A DNA stretch of 64,000 bases, from contig NC_057797.1 in NCBI RefSeq assembly GCF_018294505.1, forward strand, positions 123,075,116-123,139,115, written 5' to 3'. A program made the position numbers and the translations under genes. The DNA comes from Triticum aestivum (taxonomy: Eukaryota > Streptophyta > Magnoliopsida > Poales > Poaceae). The first letter of the stretch is position 1, and every line of letters starts with the position of its first letter. Below are positions 34,840 to 46,213 of this stretch, piece after piece. The notes under the pieces are model-generated. The model searched no databases and had not been told where the DNA came from. It saw nothing but the letters and a program-made list of their open reading frames with translations.

Positions 34840-34899
34840 GAACGGACGCGGATCCACGCGTGTGGGCGAGAACGGACGCGGATCCACGCGTGTGGGCGA
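34840..34899 (+). repeat. 30-bp tandem duplication
   Basis: The unit GAACGGACGCGGATCCACGC plus GTGTGGGCGA occurs twice without a gap (34840-34869 and 34870-34899). It duplicates one arm of the palindromic module. Confidence 0.85.
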
Positions 34900-34925
34900 G
34901 ATGCAAACGCCCACACGTGTAGGCG

Positions 34926-37398
34926 TTAACATTTCCGTATAAATATTGTATTAATGGAATGTATAATTCAGCTTTTCCGAAGCGAGGAACTCTGCAGCGC
35001 CAAAGGCGGCAGCTAATCACCACCACCGATTAATTAACGACGAGTTGGCGACTAGCGACTGCCGAGTTAGTGAGCGAGAGGAGAGGAGATGGATGAAGCA
35101 ACGGCGATCACGTGGAGGATTCGGCGAGGAAAGTGGTCGAATTCTGCCGTCGAGGCGTCGATCGTGGACATTTCTTTTTGACGCCGAGAGCGGTAGGTGG
35201 ATTTTATGGCGATGGCGACCCGGGGGCTGCTGTCACGGCGGACGGCGATCGAGCCCCTGAAAAAGCCCCGGTGTTCTAGAATCCGTTGAAGAGTTGGAGG
35301 TTTCGGCACACCACACAAGCTCTTGATCGGGTCGGGTTCTGTGCTGACATGCATACATGTCGCCGTTTTGTGGGAAGACCACAGCTGTTCCAGAAAACGG
35401 CAGAGCGTCTAGGGAGCATATCCACAGCTGACGAACGGGAACAGTCGCACGTACGTGTCTCATTTTTTCGTTGGTCGAGGTTATTATTATCCGTATATGT
35501 GGATCGATGCAGGAGGCGAGTGCTGGTAGAGAAAACGAACACCTTCACACCGTTCTGTCTTGTATCTAGAAGCAGAACGAGTCGTGACGTGGACCGGATC
35601 GGTTTGCTGCAGTGAAACCGGAACGGATGTATCGCGTGTGTCCGTGTGATTGTGTGAGGCGGCTTTCATTTCATGTCGATGAACGAACGAATGGTGTTGC
35701 TTTTGAATTAGGTGACCTAATAACTCGCGCTTGCAAGGTGTGCAAAACATCTTTTTCTAAACCTTTGAGGTACCGCACGGTCGGTCAGTTAATGAGGGGC
35801 GGTACAGTTAGCAACTCGCAAAATCGCAAGCAAGCAACCCCGGTGCGGTGAGGCTTCGAATTTCAAGGCGGTAGGTGCGCACGCGGTGGCTCGCCGTCGC
35901 CGAGCGCGCTGGCCATCCACCGACGTCTACACCCCAGCAGCAGCAACCCTAGCCGTGGGGCGATGCACATGCATGCATGCATGCACGCGTCGCACGGCGG
36001 GCGACGTGGCAGTGAAGGAAACCAGACAAAATGACGTGACGCGGGCGGCCCATGCCGTCCTCCCTCCGAGGCGACGTACCTTACGTTACGTAGCTCGTCT
36101 CATTCCACGCCCCGTCCGCCCGTGCGGACCGTGCGGCCTGATCTGGCTCGATCGTTCGCCGACGTCCATCAACGGCCTCTTCTGTCTCCTTTCGCTTCTC
36201 CTCCTTGGCCATCGACCGCTGGACGTGACTCGTGAGGCGATTCGACGGCCACCAGCCCAACTGTTGCGCGCGTCCGGCTGACTTCCGGGAACGTACGCAC
36301 GCATGCATCAGTTCGCGGGAAGCCGTGGGACGGACGGATGGACGGGCCTGGGCGAGATCGTTCGTTGGGTCGACGTGGCGTGCAAGGCAGAAAACGGTGA
36401 CGGATGATGTGATGCGGAAATAGCTGACCTGTAGCCACGGAAGAATTGATGGGAGCGGCCGGCAGCCACGGAGACGTTTGATGATGAGATGTTTCTTTGC
36501 TGCACGTTTTCCGTTAAGGAAAAAAAGGAGAGCTTTCAGAGCGCACAGTGCAGCGAGGAAGCCCGTAACGAGGCATCAGTCCTTGTCGTCTTCACGGTGT
36601 TTTAACTCCGTCGACTTCTCTCCCGCCGAGAGAGAAAATACTGTCCATTTCAGTTTTAGCCGAATGTTGTGATCTTTTATTCCGAGACAGGAGCATGCCG
36701 TCGGCAAACTGGACCCTCCCAACGGATGTCAATTTTCGGATACTGACTGAATCGTTATCGGCTCACGAAGCCTCTCCACACATGGGCAACTCTTCTTATT
36801 ACTTCCTGCCTAGCTAGTATCCTCCTCTACTTATGGTCTTTCTTTTAAGTTTCCTAAATGGGTTCAAAACATAAAATAAGAGCTCTAAAGTGCTTTCCAA
36901 AGTGGAGTAGCATCTTTGGAGCAATAGTTTTTTCCCCACGACTTCCACGAATGTGATCCTATGGTAAAAATTTTGCAAGCACTCAAAACATTTCCTATTG
37001 TATGCCGTATTTTTTTTCTCCAGATTTTTATGAATTATTTTCATATTTTTCTGATTTTACTGTTTATACAGGCTCATTTGAGCCCGAGCTACATGTCCCA
37101 CTGCTAATTTTCTTGAGGCAATTTGTTTTCCTTTTTTTAAGAGGATCTTGCGTCAATCTGCTTTTTTTAGACAACTGTGGCAATCTGCTGCTCTTTTTTT
37201 ATAGCAAAATCAGCTCTTTTTTTGAGACAATGGCAAAATCAGCTTTTTTTTAGGGAAATGGCAAAATCAGCTGTTCCTTTGTCCCCTTCGACGTGAGGCC
37301 CACACAGCAAATGGAAATGCAGCCTCAAACAGCAGGCTGGCTAAAGACGAGCCATCCAGAGCCCATAACCCCGCTAACGGCCCACATACAGAAACAAA
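34926..37398. other. Intergenic region left of the MULE-related gene
   Basis: GC-rich and CpG-rich between about 35860 and 36420, with an ATGCATGC repeat at 35965-35985. At 36860-37095 there is a half-copy of the fold-back family seen at 8032-8875 (CCCACGACTTCCACGAATGTG, CTCATTTGAGCCCGAGCT). T-rich repeats of GCAAAATCAGCT occur at 37200-37275. Several short open frames show no domain. Confidence 0.45.
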
Positions 37399-40170
37399 AT
37401 GGAGGGAAAACTTCAGAAGCGAGGGAAAAACTCTTTCCCGTCCCCCAAACGCGCGCGCCACGCCGACGGAAACCCTGGTCGCGCGAAGCCGGCAATGGTG
37501 GAACCACGCGCCGGCGCCGGCGCCGCCGCAGCCCCCTCCCCCGCCGCGACCGTCGCACCCCCCTCCCCCAACCAGGTCCGCCCTCCTCGCCCGCCCTCCT
37601 GGTACCACTCGATGGACTCGCCGCCACCGGTTCCGTTGAAATCTCTGCGTTTTGACCTCGCAGGGCACCACCGCCGGCGCGAGGAAGCGGAAGGCCCCGG
37701 CGACGGAGAAGGCTCCGAGGAAGCCCCGCAAGCGGCAGGTCTGTACTTCACTGTACCCATCACCCGCCTCCCCGCGGCAATCTTGCTTGGTAGTCTCACT
37801 CGTCTGAATATTGTGGCATTGCTTGGTACTCTGATTCGTCTGAATGTCGTGGCATTGCTTGGTAGTCTGATTCGTCTGAATGTCATGGCATTGCTTGGTA
37901 GTCTGATTCGTCTGAATGTTGGTAGGTTGAAGAACCGATTCAGATCCCTGTGTACTACGGGTGCAGAAAAGGTGATTTTTCAAGCGTGCACGGCGATGAT
38001 TTAGTTCAAGATTGCCCAGCCATTTATGCAGAAAACATATGTGCGCACATAATCGGCGAGCTGCCGCTGCAGCCACAGTCGATGTCACTGGTGGATCTAC
38101 AGCTCTGGGTCTTCAAGCTGTTCAGGCTCCATCCAGAAACACAAGATCTCCATATTAAGGGGTTCCTCAAACAGCGCAAGAATGACCCGTATGACGAAGA
38201 GGATCCGGACTGGTATTTGGAGTACTACCAGTGGGACACCCATGAATTTTATTCCGACAAATACTGGAGATCCTTTGCCAACAGATTGAAGAAAAAGAGA
38301 AATGTGACACAGAAGTTCATGTTGTACGTGGAATCCTCTGAGATCAGGCACTATGACATATTGCGCAAAGCCATAGGTGATGGTTACTCTCAACAGCTGC
38401 CGCTTGTGTTGCCTGGGACAGAAAGCCTGACAAGGTGTGAATTCAGCTTCCGGTACCTTAAGGAACACCTGGCAGTTACTGCTGAGGAAATGGCAGTTTA
38501 TCTCACTGGTCACAATGGCGAGCATGTTACTCCCGCCGAGGCGTGGAGGGCAAGACAGATGGCTCTGGAGAAGGAATTCGGTACCTTTTATGATTCATAC
38601 AACTTTGCCCCGAGGTTACTCAAGGAAATAGCACGTAAAAACCCTGGTGGTTTTGTAGACATCAAGGATGCAGAGGTTTCAGGGTGTAAGGATTTTCGAG
38701 TCCTCCACCGTATATTTTGGGCGTTTGGACAATGCTTACAGGCCTTCGGTGCCTGTCGCCCTGTGCTGTGCATTAAAGGCGCACCCCTATGCGGGAAATA
38801 TCAAGGGGTGCTGTTGACAGCTGTAGCATTAGATGCTAATGATTTCTCCATTCCAGTAGCATTTGCCATCGTCGAGTGCGAGACAAAGGAAAGCTGGCTG
38901 TGGTTTCTTAGGAATCTGGAGCGAGCAGTGGTTGATCAAGCTGATGTCTGCATTATACACGACTACAAAAAGGAGTTGATCGACGCTGTGGAGGATCTTC
39001 TGAATTCCCGTCGACGACAAGGGCTGAAAGCAGAAAGCCGGTGGTGCATGGAACACCTTGCTGAAAACTTCTATGCATATTTTGGCGACAAGAACCTGGT
39101 GATGATGTTCAAGAAACTTTGTCAACAGAAGCGACAACATACGTTTGATAAACTCTGGAAGGAGCTCGACGAGTTGACATCCAAATATATGACAGAAAGA
39201 ATTTGGTGCTAGTGAGGAAGTGCAGCAGGGGTCAGTCAAGCATGATGAGGCAGAGCTTCAGGAGCAAAACCCATCCAGCCATACTGATTCAGTGGAGGAT
39301 GGGAAGGAAGGAGATCATGCCGGTGACAGCAAGGGAAAGATAACAAAGTTCTCTGATTGGATTCGTCTGAAACCAATGGAGAAGTGGTCACTGGTGCATG
39401 ATAGCAACGGAGCAAGATATGGCATCATGGGCACTGATATAACGGATGTATATAAGAACGATCCTGTATTGAAAGGTATAACTTGCCTTCCACTCAGTGC
39501 GATGGTGGAGGTGACATTCCTGCGCTTGGAAGAGTATTTCAAAAACACAAGTGCCGCAGCAAACAAAGCAATCGGCAACCCATCAGTCAGCTTCCCGGAA
39601 CGTGTCCAGGATGACATGAACTCCAAAATGCAGAAAGCCGAGATGCATCAAGTTCTTGGGGGTGAAGAAGCTCTGAAATTTACGGTGAAGTCGGGGCAGA
39701 GGCAGGTTACCGTGAACTTGAAGTCGGAATATACCCACAACATGGATAAGTCTAAAGGATCCACAGCTCGAAAAACTGCTACCTGTTCATGCAACAAGCC
39801 GGAGCTGCTTCACAAGCCTTGCTCTCATGTCATTGCCGTCTGTTGTCATATTGGGGTTAGCACTGCTGAATACATGTCCCCATACTACAGCCTGACTTGT
39901 CTAGGCAGGACCTGGAGTAAAAAATTCAATGAGTTCTCACGCAACTACAGAAAGAATTTGCCACGCTACTACAGAGATATTAGACCATTCGAGCGTGAAA
40001 CACCAACTTGGATCCCAGACAAAAGATTGGAGTGTGGTTTTCCTGTTTATCTGTTGTCGGACTGCGCACAAACTGCCGTTGTCGTTGAAGAGCAACAGTG
40101 CACAACTGAAGATGAATCAGTTGCAGACAATGAAGCAACAAAGGCACGCTCAGAAGAATCAAGAACCTAG
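37399..40170 (+). pseudogene. Mutator-like transposase-related gene, frameshifted
   Basis: Proposed exons are 37399-37575, 37664-37738 and 37926-40170. A second ATG at 37495 is also possible. Exon 3 encodes a MULE transposase core. RPVLCIKGAPLCGKYQGVLL aligns with the usual VDGTHLKGKY block but has Lys (38775-38777) where the first catalytic Asp is expected. [11 protein letters not shown] corresponds to the second Asp block, and [10 protein letters not shown] follows. The frame stops at 39212. The next frame (39220-40170) continues smoothly with a linker, then a SWIM zinc finger, TCSCNKPELLHKPCSH (39781-39828). A single-base difference near 39200 therefore separates two halves of one protein. 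No terminal inverted repeats are visible around it. It could be a dead transposase, a formerly co-opted gene, or a gene with a sequencing error. Confidence 0.75.
37783..37926 (+). repeat. 36-bp minisatellite, four units, in intron 2
   Basis: Four consecutive units of TTGCTTGGTAGTCTGATTCG plus TCTGAATGTCGTGGCA, with few mismatches, start at 37783, 37819, 37855 and 37891. The proposed 3' splice site (TTGGTAG, exon from 37926) sits at the end of the last unit. Confidence 0.88.
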
Positions 40171-40645
40171 CCAAGTTTGAGTTTCTTTTATCATCTGTGA
40201 AACTCCAGGCTGTTCATATTTTGGACCCTTAATATGTGGTGGCTGCTGTGCTTTAAGTTATCCCATGTAAACTCTGAACCTCTAGTATTATTTGCAGTAC
40301 TTTCCATGCTGTCCTGAAAACTGAAGTTTATGTTTCTGTTACAGTTTGTTACTGAATTTCTTGGCTGGTTTATATTTTCTTGAAGCTCTTGTATGCCAAA
40401 ATGCTAAATCATCCCAGAAGCCATTACTTGGCTGACGGCGTTTCAGGGAATAACATGCATACCAGTTCAGTTGAGAAAATCGTTGTCAGTAGAAGCAGAT
40501 TCCAGTTATCTTACGTACGAGTATATATAACAAGCACACATACATGCACTCATAATTAACCAACTGCACAGTAGCAAAGCTTGATCGATTCTCCTGATTT
40601 TAGTACACACATTATTCTGCATAATTTGCCATGTCGAAGTTGAAA
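40171..40645. other. Flanks of the MULE gene and EF-hand copy A
   Basis: The left part is the presumed 3' UTR of the MULE-related gene. The right part (about 40540-40640) resembles 49300-49440 downstream of EF-hand copy B: GCACTCATAATTAACCAACTGC against CACTCACAATTAAGCAACTGC. It is thus the duplicated 3' UTR of the EF-hand genes. Confidence 0.6.
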
Positions 40646-40897
40646 CTAGAGCACACGACTCAAGGTGGTACTAGAGTGCCCACTAGGTGGTACTAAAGTT
40701 GAAACCGAGCTAGTTACCAGGCAGAGATCTTCATGCCGAGGTCTTTCTGCATTCTCAATCTCGGCGTCTTCAATGTAGCCGCTCTTGTCCCTGTAGGCGT
40801 GGCGGAGGGCTCGGCCAGCCCTGAGGGTGGCGAACCAGCAGCCCCGGCGGCGGATGGCCTGGCGGAGCTCCGCCTTGCTGATCCGGCCGTCGCCGTC

Positions 40898-41013
40898 TGT
40901 AAGACAATAAGTTTTGGGAACCAGCACAACCCTCTAGGGGTGGCTTATCTCATTATATATAATGGTTGTGTTACAATACGTACATAGGTACAGAAGTTAT
41001 ACATAGTCTAACA
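40898..41013 (-). repeat. 3' LTR of the copia element, 116 bp
   Basis: On the plus strand it runs TGTAAGACAATAAGTTTTGG to ATACATAGTCTAACA. Outside lies the target copy CCGTC (40893-40897). Inside, next to the LTR, the minus strand has the purine run GAGGGAGGG, a polypurine tract, showing that this is the 3' LTR. Confidence 0.92.
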
Positions 41014-41026
41014 CCCTCCCTCAATC

Positions 41027-44000
41027 TTAGCCACTTTCTAAAGAACTGAGAAGGGTAAGATTGCGCCTACAAGCCTCAAACTGTGGCAGTGGTAAAGGCT
41101 TAGTGAAGATATCTGCAAGTTGATTCTTAGACGAGATAAACTTGATCTGAAGTTGCTTCTGTGATACACGTTCCCGTACAAAGTGATAGTCAACTTCAAT
41201 GTGTTTCGTTCGGGCATGAAATACTGGATTTGCAGAAAGGTATGTAGCACCGATGTTATCACACCAAAGAATAGGAGGCTGTGGTTGAGACAAACCCAAC
41301 TCCTGAAGCAAAGACTGCACCCAAATAATCTCTGCAGTAGCATTAGCCATAGCCTTGTACTCAGCTTCAGTACTGCTACGTGACACAGTAGCCTGTTTCC
41401 GAGCACTCCAGGCGATCAAATTAGAGCCAAAGAATACTGCATAACCCCCCGTGGATCGCCTGTCATCTGGGCTACCAGCCCAATCTGCATCAGAGAAGGC
41501 CGAAAGGACCCGAGAGGAAGTCGACCGAATATGCATACCAAAAGTCAGGGTGAACTGAACATAACGAAGAATGCGTTTAACAGCAGCCCAATGAGTATCT
41601 CTGGGAGCCTGAAGATACTGACAAACCCTGTTAACAGCATAAGAGATATCTGGTCTCGTGATCGTCAAGTACTGAAGTCCACCAACAATGCTTCTGTACT
41701 CTGTGGCATCCGCAGGAGACAAAAGCTCACCATCAACAGCTGTTATCTTGTCGGTAGACGACATGGGTGTGGTGGTCGGTTTGCACTTCAGCATGCCGGC
41801 TTTTTGTAACAACTCCAAGGAGTACTTTTTCTGCGTAAGGACAAGACCAGTAGCACGAGAAGTGACCTCAACTCCAAGAAAGTAGTGAAGCTTCCCAAGA
41901 TCTTTGACCGCAAAATCAGCACCAAGAGAGCAGACAAGAGCATCAGCAGCATACTGAGAAGAGCTGACAAGGATAATATCATCGACGTATACCAAAAGAT
42001 ACATAGTGACTTCTGGCTTCTGTAGAAGAAATAATGAAGTGTCAGCAGTGGACGGCACAAACCCATGAGCACGAAGGGCAGAGGCAAGGCGGGCATGCCA
42101 GGCACGAGGAGCTTGCTTCAAACCATATAGTGCTTTGGAAAGACGACAGATATAGTCAGGACGATCAGGATCAGAGAAACCAGACGGCTGTTTCATATAA
42201 ACCTCTTCCTCCAAAAATCCATGTAGAAAAGCATTCTGCACATCAAGTTGACGAAGTGACCAACCACGAGAAACAGCAATGGAGAGAAGAAGCCGAATAG
42301 TGGTAGGCTTGACGACAGGACTGAAGGTGTCCTCATAGTCAAGACCATGACGCTGCCGAAAACCGCGAGCAACAAGTCGCGCTTTGTAACGCTCAATAGA
42401 TCCATCCGAATGCTTCTTCATTTTGAATACCCATTTTGAGTCAATAACATTTACCCGTGGTGGTGGAGGAACGAGAGTCCATGTCTTGTTACGAAGAAGA
42501 GCATGAAACTCCTGCTCCATAGCCTCTCGCCAATGTGGAATGCGCAGGGCAGCCTGATATGAGCGAGGCTCAGAAGATGGATCCGCAATAGCAGCAGCCA
42601 AACAAGCAGCCAACCAAGCAACCGTACCATCCGTACGTTCCTTAGGTTTGAAAGTGCCACTGCGACTGCGTGTATGTGGTCGAGACACAGGAACCACCGA
42701 GGTCGACGGAGCAGCCTGCAACGGGCTGGAGGACGGCGACGTTGACGAGTCAGCCGGTGACGAGGAGCCAGGCACGGTAGCCTCGGACTCAGTCGGCGAA
42801 GAAGGCCGGCCCACCGGCGAAACCGGCAGAGCAGACGAAGTAGCTGGCGACTCCGGCATCCCAGACCGGGCCGATGGCGAGCCCGGCATAGTGGGCCGTG
42901 GCGCGGCCGGTGTCGCGGGCTGATCCGCGGATGAAGGCGACGTGAGGACGGCGTCGCGGACCCGAGCTGCAGGCGAAGACGGCGTGACGGGCCGAGCCGC
43001 GGGCGAAGACGGCGTGACAGGCCGAGCCGCTGAAGACTCGGCGGCCGCTGGCGAAGAGGGCCGAGCCGCTGGAGACTCGGCGGTCGCTGGCGTAGCGGAC
43101 CGAGCAGTGGAGATGCTCGGCGCGACGGGCTCTTCGGGTGACCATGCATGGGCACGCGAATCGATGCCATGCAACATAGGGCAATCGACGTGCCCATCAG
43201 AAGGCGGCGATGATGATGGTGAATCCTCCAACAGCTCCAAACGAGCCCCACGTCCGGTTCCTGCACCATGGTTAGGTAACAGCAAAGGAGAGTATGCAAC
43301 ATCATCAAATTGGTCAGAAGCAACAGAGGATGAATGCAGAGATGGTGGTTCGACAGTGGACACAGGAAGTTTGGCAAAGGGAAAAACATGCTCATCAAAC
43401 ACGACGTCCCGAGATATATAGACACGATTAGTGGGAACATGAAGACATTTGTAACCTTTATGAAGAGAGCTATAGCCAAGAAAAACACACTTCTTAGAAC
43501 GAAACTCAAGCTTGCGCTTATTATATGGACGAAGATGCGGCCAGCAAGCACACCCAAATACCTTGAAAAAGGTATAATCAGGTTGTTCATTAAGGAGAAC
43601 CTCAATGGGAGTCTTCATGTTTAAAACACGAGTGGGAGTACGTTTGATGAGAAAGCATGCAGTGGTGAAAGCATCACTCCAAAACCGAAACGGAACAGAT
43701 GCATGGGCCAAAAGAGTAAGACCAGCTTCAACAATATGACGATGCTTACGTTCGACTGAACCATTCTGCTGATGTGTATGTGGACATGCTAAACGATGAG
43801 CTATCCCAAGCGACTGAAAGAAGGAGTTGAGGTTGCGATACTCGCCCCCCCAGTCCGACTGGACATGAACAATTTTGTGCTTGAGAAGACGTTCAACATG
43901 TTTTTGAAACTGAACAAAAATATCAAACACATCAGATTTGCGTTTAATAAGGTAAAGCCAGGTAAAGCGACTATAAGCATCAACGAAACTGATATAGTAA

Positions 44001-45988
44001 TTATGACCACTGACAGAAGTCTGAGCAGGACCCCATACATCTGAAAACACAAGTTCTAAAGGATGTTTCACCTCACGACTGGACTCCGAAAAAGGAAGTT
44101 GATGACTCTTTCCCTGCTGACAAGCATCACTCACTGCTACATCTTTATTACTAGACAAACTAGGAAGCTCATGACGACGCAAAATATGACGGACAATAGG
44201 TGTGGCCGGGTGACCAAGACGAGCATGCCACTGTGACGGAGAGACCCGAACTCCACTGAAAACACGGGCGACGCCAGGATGCTCCAGACGGTAGAGGCCC
44301 TGGCACAACCGCCCACTAAGAAGAATGTCCCTCGTGCCCCGATCCTTAATAAAAAGATCAAAAGGGTGAAATTCACAAAGCACATTATTATCACGTGTGA
44401 GTTTAGGAACTGAAAGAAGATTGCGGGTCACAGATGGAACTCGAAGAACATTGCGAAGCTGAAGACTCCTATTGGCATGTCTAGTGAGAAGAGATGCTTG
44501 ACCAATATGAGAGATGTGCATACCTGCTCCATTGGCGGTGTGGATCTTGTCGGAGCCATGATAGGGTTCACGAGTGTGAAGCTTCCCCATCTCGCTGGTC
44601 AGATGCTCTGTCGCCCCAGAGTGCATGTACCAGTGTGGATCGATGGAGTAGGACTGAGTGTGTCCCTGTTGCTTCTGCGGCGCGGGACGATCAGCCATGG
44701 CGACCTGACGGGCATTGTTGCGTGTATCTTTGCCGTTATTGCCAAGACCAAGGAAGCTTCGCTGGAAGTGCTTATGACACTTGGAGGCCCAGTGCCCATC
44801 GCGGCCACAAAGCTGGCACACACGTGGACCGCCAGCCCCCGGTAAGGTCGCAGTAGGTGGGGGGGCCGAGGCGGGCGACGGTGGCAGCCCCAAGGGAGAC
44901 CGGGGTGATGAAGAAGAGCGGCCACCCTTGGTGGCGACGTTGGCCGAGAGGGAGCCAGTTCCCCTGGTGCGGCGAGTCTCGACCCGTTGCTCAGTGAGAA
45001 GAAGCCGAAAGAAAACCTCGTGTGCCAGCATGGGTGTCGAGTTGCCCCGCTCGTTGATGATCTCGACTAAGGCATCATACTCCTCATCAAGACCATTGAC
45101 AATAAACGAGTTGAACTCGGAGTCGGTGAGGGGCTGTCCAATGGAGACCAGTGTGTCGGCAAGGCCCTTGACCTTGTTGTAGAACTCAGTGGCCGTGGAG
45201 TCAAGCTTCTGACACTCTCCAAGCTGACGACGGAGTGCAGAGACACGAGCCTGGGACTGCGCTGCAAAGGTGCGCTCAAGGATGGTCCAGGCCTCATGAG
45301 ACGTCTTCGCGAAGACAACAAGGCCGGCAACTGCCGGCGAGAGCGACCCCTGGATGGAGGAGAGGTTCGCCTGGTCCTGCCCCGTCCAGACGCGATGGGC
45401 CGGATTGTAGACCGGACCGTGCACGCTGTCTACCAGCGCGGGTGGGCAGGGAAGCGATCCGTCGACGTAGCCTAGCAGGTAGTGACTCCCCAAGAGCGGG
45501 AGAACCTGCGCACGCCAGAAGATGTAGTTGTCTGCGGAGAGCTTGATGGTGATGAGATGACCGAAGTGAAACGGCGGCGGCGAAGACGATCCCATCGAGG
45601 AGGCTGCCTGGGGTGCAAACACCATGGAGGCAGCCGGAGGCACCGAAGCCGATGCGGGAGGAGGCGGGACCGCAGCCAGGGCGGGCGCCGCAAAGCTCGC
45701 GGCCGGTGCGGACGCCGCCAACCCCGCCAGCGGGGCGGTGTGATCCGCTCGCGGCAGGAGCGGCGGGACGACGCCTGCGAAATCCGCAGCGGACGGCGGC
45801 GCCGCGGTGTGGACCACGAGGTCACACCCGAGCGAGGGCGCCGGCGGCGTGGAGAAGACAAAGCCGATGCTCCTTGTCCCGATCGGAGCCGGAACGGAGA
45901 CGGCATCGAGCGGGAGGTTGAGCAGAGCCGCAAGAGAGGCCGGGAGGAAGCCCGCAGCAGTGGAACCGGTGATGGCGGCGCTCGACAT
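41027..45988 (-). CDS. Ty1-copia gag-pol polyprotein, 1653 aa, open but with altered active-site residues
   Basis: One uninterrupted frame. The N-terminal 130 residues are Ala/Pro-rich, followed by the gag domain ([18 protein letters not shown]). A zinc knuckle [14 protein letters not shown] (CX2CX4HX4C) precedes the protease region. There the usual D-S-G-A is H-S-G-A: residue 456 is His, codon 44621-44623. In the integrase, the HHCC finger reads VSDACQQGK, with Ser620 where the first Cys is normal. The catalytic acidic residues [16 protein letters not shown] and SVERKHRH are present. A Pro/Ser-rich linker follows. Reverse transcriptase has [20 protein letters not shown] and YVDDIILV; RNase H has STEAEYKA and WCDNIGA. 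Length and order match a complete copia polyprotein. The protease and zinc-finger changes suggest it could not act alone. Confidence 0.93.
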   Translation of the reverse strand: MSSAAITGSTAAGFLPASLAALLNLPLDAVSVPAPIGTRSIGFVFSTPPAPSLGCDLVVHTAAPPSAADFAGVVPPLLPRADHTAPLAGLAASAPAASFAAPALAAVPPPPASASVPPAASMVFAPQAASSMGSSSPPPFHFGHLITIKLSADNYIFWRAQVLPLLGSHYLLGYVDGSLPCPPALVDSVHGPVYNPAHRVWTGQDQANLSSIQGSLSPAVAGLVVFAKTSHEAWTILERTFAAQSQARVSALRRQLGECQKLDSTATEFYNKVKGLADTLVSIGQPLTDSEFNSFIVNGLDEEYDALVEIINERGNSTPMLAHEVFFRLLLTEQRVETRRTRGTGSLSANVATKGGRSSSSPRSPLGLPPSPASAPPPTATLPGAGGPRVCQLCGRDGHWASKCHKHFQRSFLGLGNNGKDTRNNARQVAMADRPAPQKQQGHTQSYSIDPHWYMHSGATEHLTSEMGKLHTREPYHGSDKIHTANGAGMHISHIGQASLLTRHANRSLQLRNVLRVPSVTRNLLSVPKLTRDNNVLCEFHPFDLFIKDRGTRDILLSGRLCQGLYRLEHPGVARVFSGVRVSPSQWHARLGHPATPIVRHILRRHELPSLSSNKDVAVSDACQQGKSHQLPFSESSREVKHPLELVFSDVWGPAQTSVSGHNYYISFVDAYSRFTWLYLIKRKSDVFDIFVQFQKHVERLLKHKIVHVQSDWGGEYRNLNSFFQSLGIAHRLACPHTHQQNGSVERKHRHIVEAGLTLLAHASVPFRFWSDAFTTACFLIKRTPTRVLNMKTPIEVLLNEQPDYTFFKVFGCACWPHLRPYNKRKLEFRSKKCVFLGYSSLHKGYKCLHVPTNRVYISRDVVFDEHVFPFAKLPVSTVEPPSLHSSSVASDQFDDVAYSPLLLPNHGAGTGRGARLELLEDSPSSSPPSDGHVDCPMLHGIDSRAHAWSPEEPVAPSISTARSATPATAESPAARPSSPAAAESSAARPVTPSSPAARPVTPSSPAARVRDAVLTSPSSADQPATPAAPRPTMPGSPSARSGMPESPATSSALPVSPVGRPSSPTESEATVPGSSSPADSSTSPSSSPLQAAPSTSVVPVSRPHTRSRSGTFKPKERTDGTVAWLAACLAAAIADPSSEPRSYQAALRIPHWREAMEQEFHALLRNKTWTLVPPPPRVNVIDSKWVFKMKKHSDGSIERYKARLVARGFRQRHGLDYEDTFSPVVKPTTIRLLLSIAVSRGWSLRQLDVQNAFLHGFLEEEVYMKQPSGFSDPDRPDYICRLSKALYGLKQAPRAWHARLASALRAHGFVPSTADTSLFLLQKPEVTMYLLVYVDDIILVSSSQYAADALVCSLGADFAVKDLGKLHYFLGVEVTSRATGLVLTQKKYSLELLQKAGMLKCKPTTTPMSSTDKITAVDGELLSPADATEYRSIVGGLQYLTITRPDISYAVNRVCQYLQAPRDTHWAAVKRILRYVQFTLTFGMHIRSTSSRVLSAFSDADWAGSPDDRRSTGGYAVFFGSNLIAWSARKQATVSRSSTEAEYKAMANATAEIIWVQSLLQELGLSQPQPPILWCDNIGATYLSANPVFHARTKHIEVDYHFVRERVSQKQLQIKFISSKNQLADIFTKPLPLPQFEACRRNLTLLSSLESG

Positions 45989-46101
45989 GGCGGCGGCGCG
46001 ATCGGTGGCGCGGCGGCGGCGGTGAAGGCGGCGGCGGCGGCGGCGGCGGTGCGGGTATTAGGGTTTAGAAGCGGAAGCGATCGTAACCTAGCGTGATACC
46101 A

Positions 46102-46213
46102 TGTAAGACAATAAGTTTTGAGAACCAGCACAACTCTTTAGAGGTGGCTTATCTCATTATATATAATGGTTTACAATACGTACATAGGTACAAAAGTTAT
46201 ACATAGTCTAACA
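46102..46213 (-). repeat. 5' LTR of the copia element, 112 bp
   Basis: It matches the 3' LTR except for a four-base indel (GGTTTAC against GGTTGTGTTAC) and about six substitutions. The right edge abuts the CCGTC target copy. On the minus strand, the primer-binding site TGGTATCACGC follows directly at the left edge. Confidence 0.92.

Larger units (their letters stand above)
33905..34925. repeat. Array of 30-bp palindromic modules flanking a GTTGCCATG block
   Basis: Seven modules have the form CGTGTGGGC, a spacer of 12 bases (once 11), then GCCCACAC. They start at 33913, 33981, 34047, 34644, 34702, 34759 and 34889. Spacers tend to begin GA and end AAC. Three modules lie left and four right of a central repeat block (34138-34622). 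The two outer edges carry related palindromes (CCACACGTGTGGGCGTT at 33908; AACGCCCACACGTGTAGGC at 34905), so the whole unit looks like a bounded element of about 1 kb. No coding region is present. The class is unknown; subterminal motif clusters of a DNA transposon are one possibility. Confidence 0.75.
40898..46213 (-). mobile_element. Full-length Ty1-copia retrotransposon with very short LTRs
   Basis: An element of 5.3 kb in minus orientation has LTRs at 40898-41013 and 46102-46213, a CCGTC target duplication on both sides (40893-40897 and 46214-46218), a primer-binding site matching initiator tRNA-Met (TGGTATCACGC, next to the 5' LTR) and a polypurine tract. A single gag-pol frame fills the interior. 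The order integrase before reverse transcriptase makes it copia. Confidence 0.95.

Noticed and set aside
33905..34925. CRISPR-like array interpretation of the 30-bp modules
   Set aside because: The modules are palindromic and irregularly spaced, lack unique spacers of uniform size, and lie in a plant nuclear context.
35045..35260. Possible small gene after a TATAAATATT motif at about 34939
   Set aside because: The frame is short and arginine-rich, with no conserved motif and no downstream exons; the motif sits at the edge of a repeat element.
42451..43605. Minus-strand frame of 384 codons and several plus-strand frames across 41-46 kb
   Set aside because: All overlap the copia polyprotein in other frames or strand. 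They reflect its GC-rich, Pro/Ser-rich linker and carry no independent signature.
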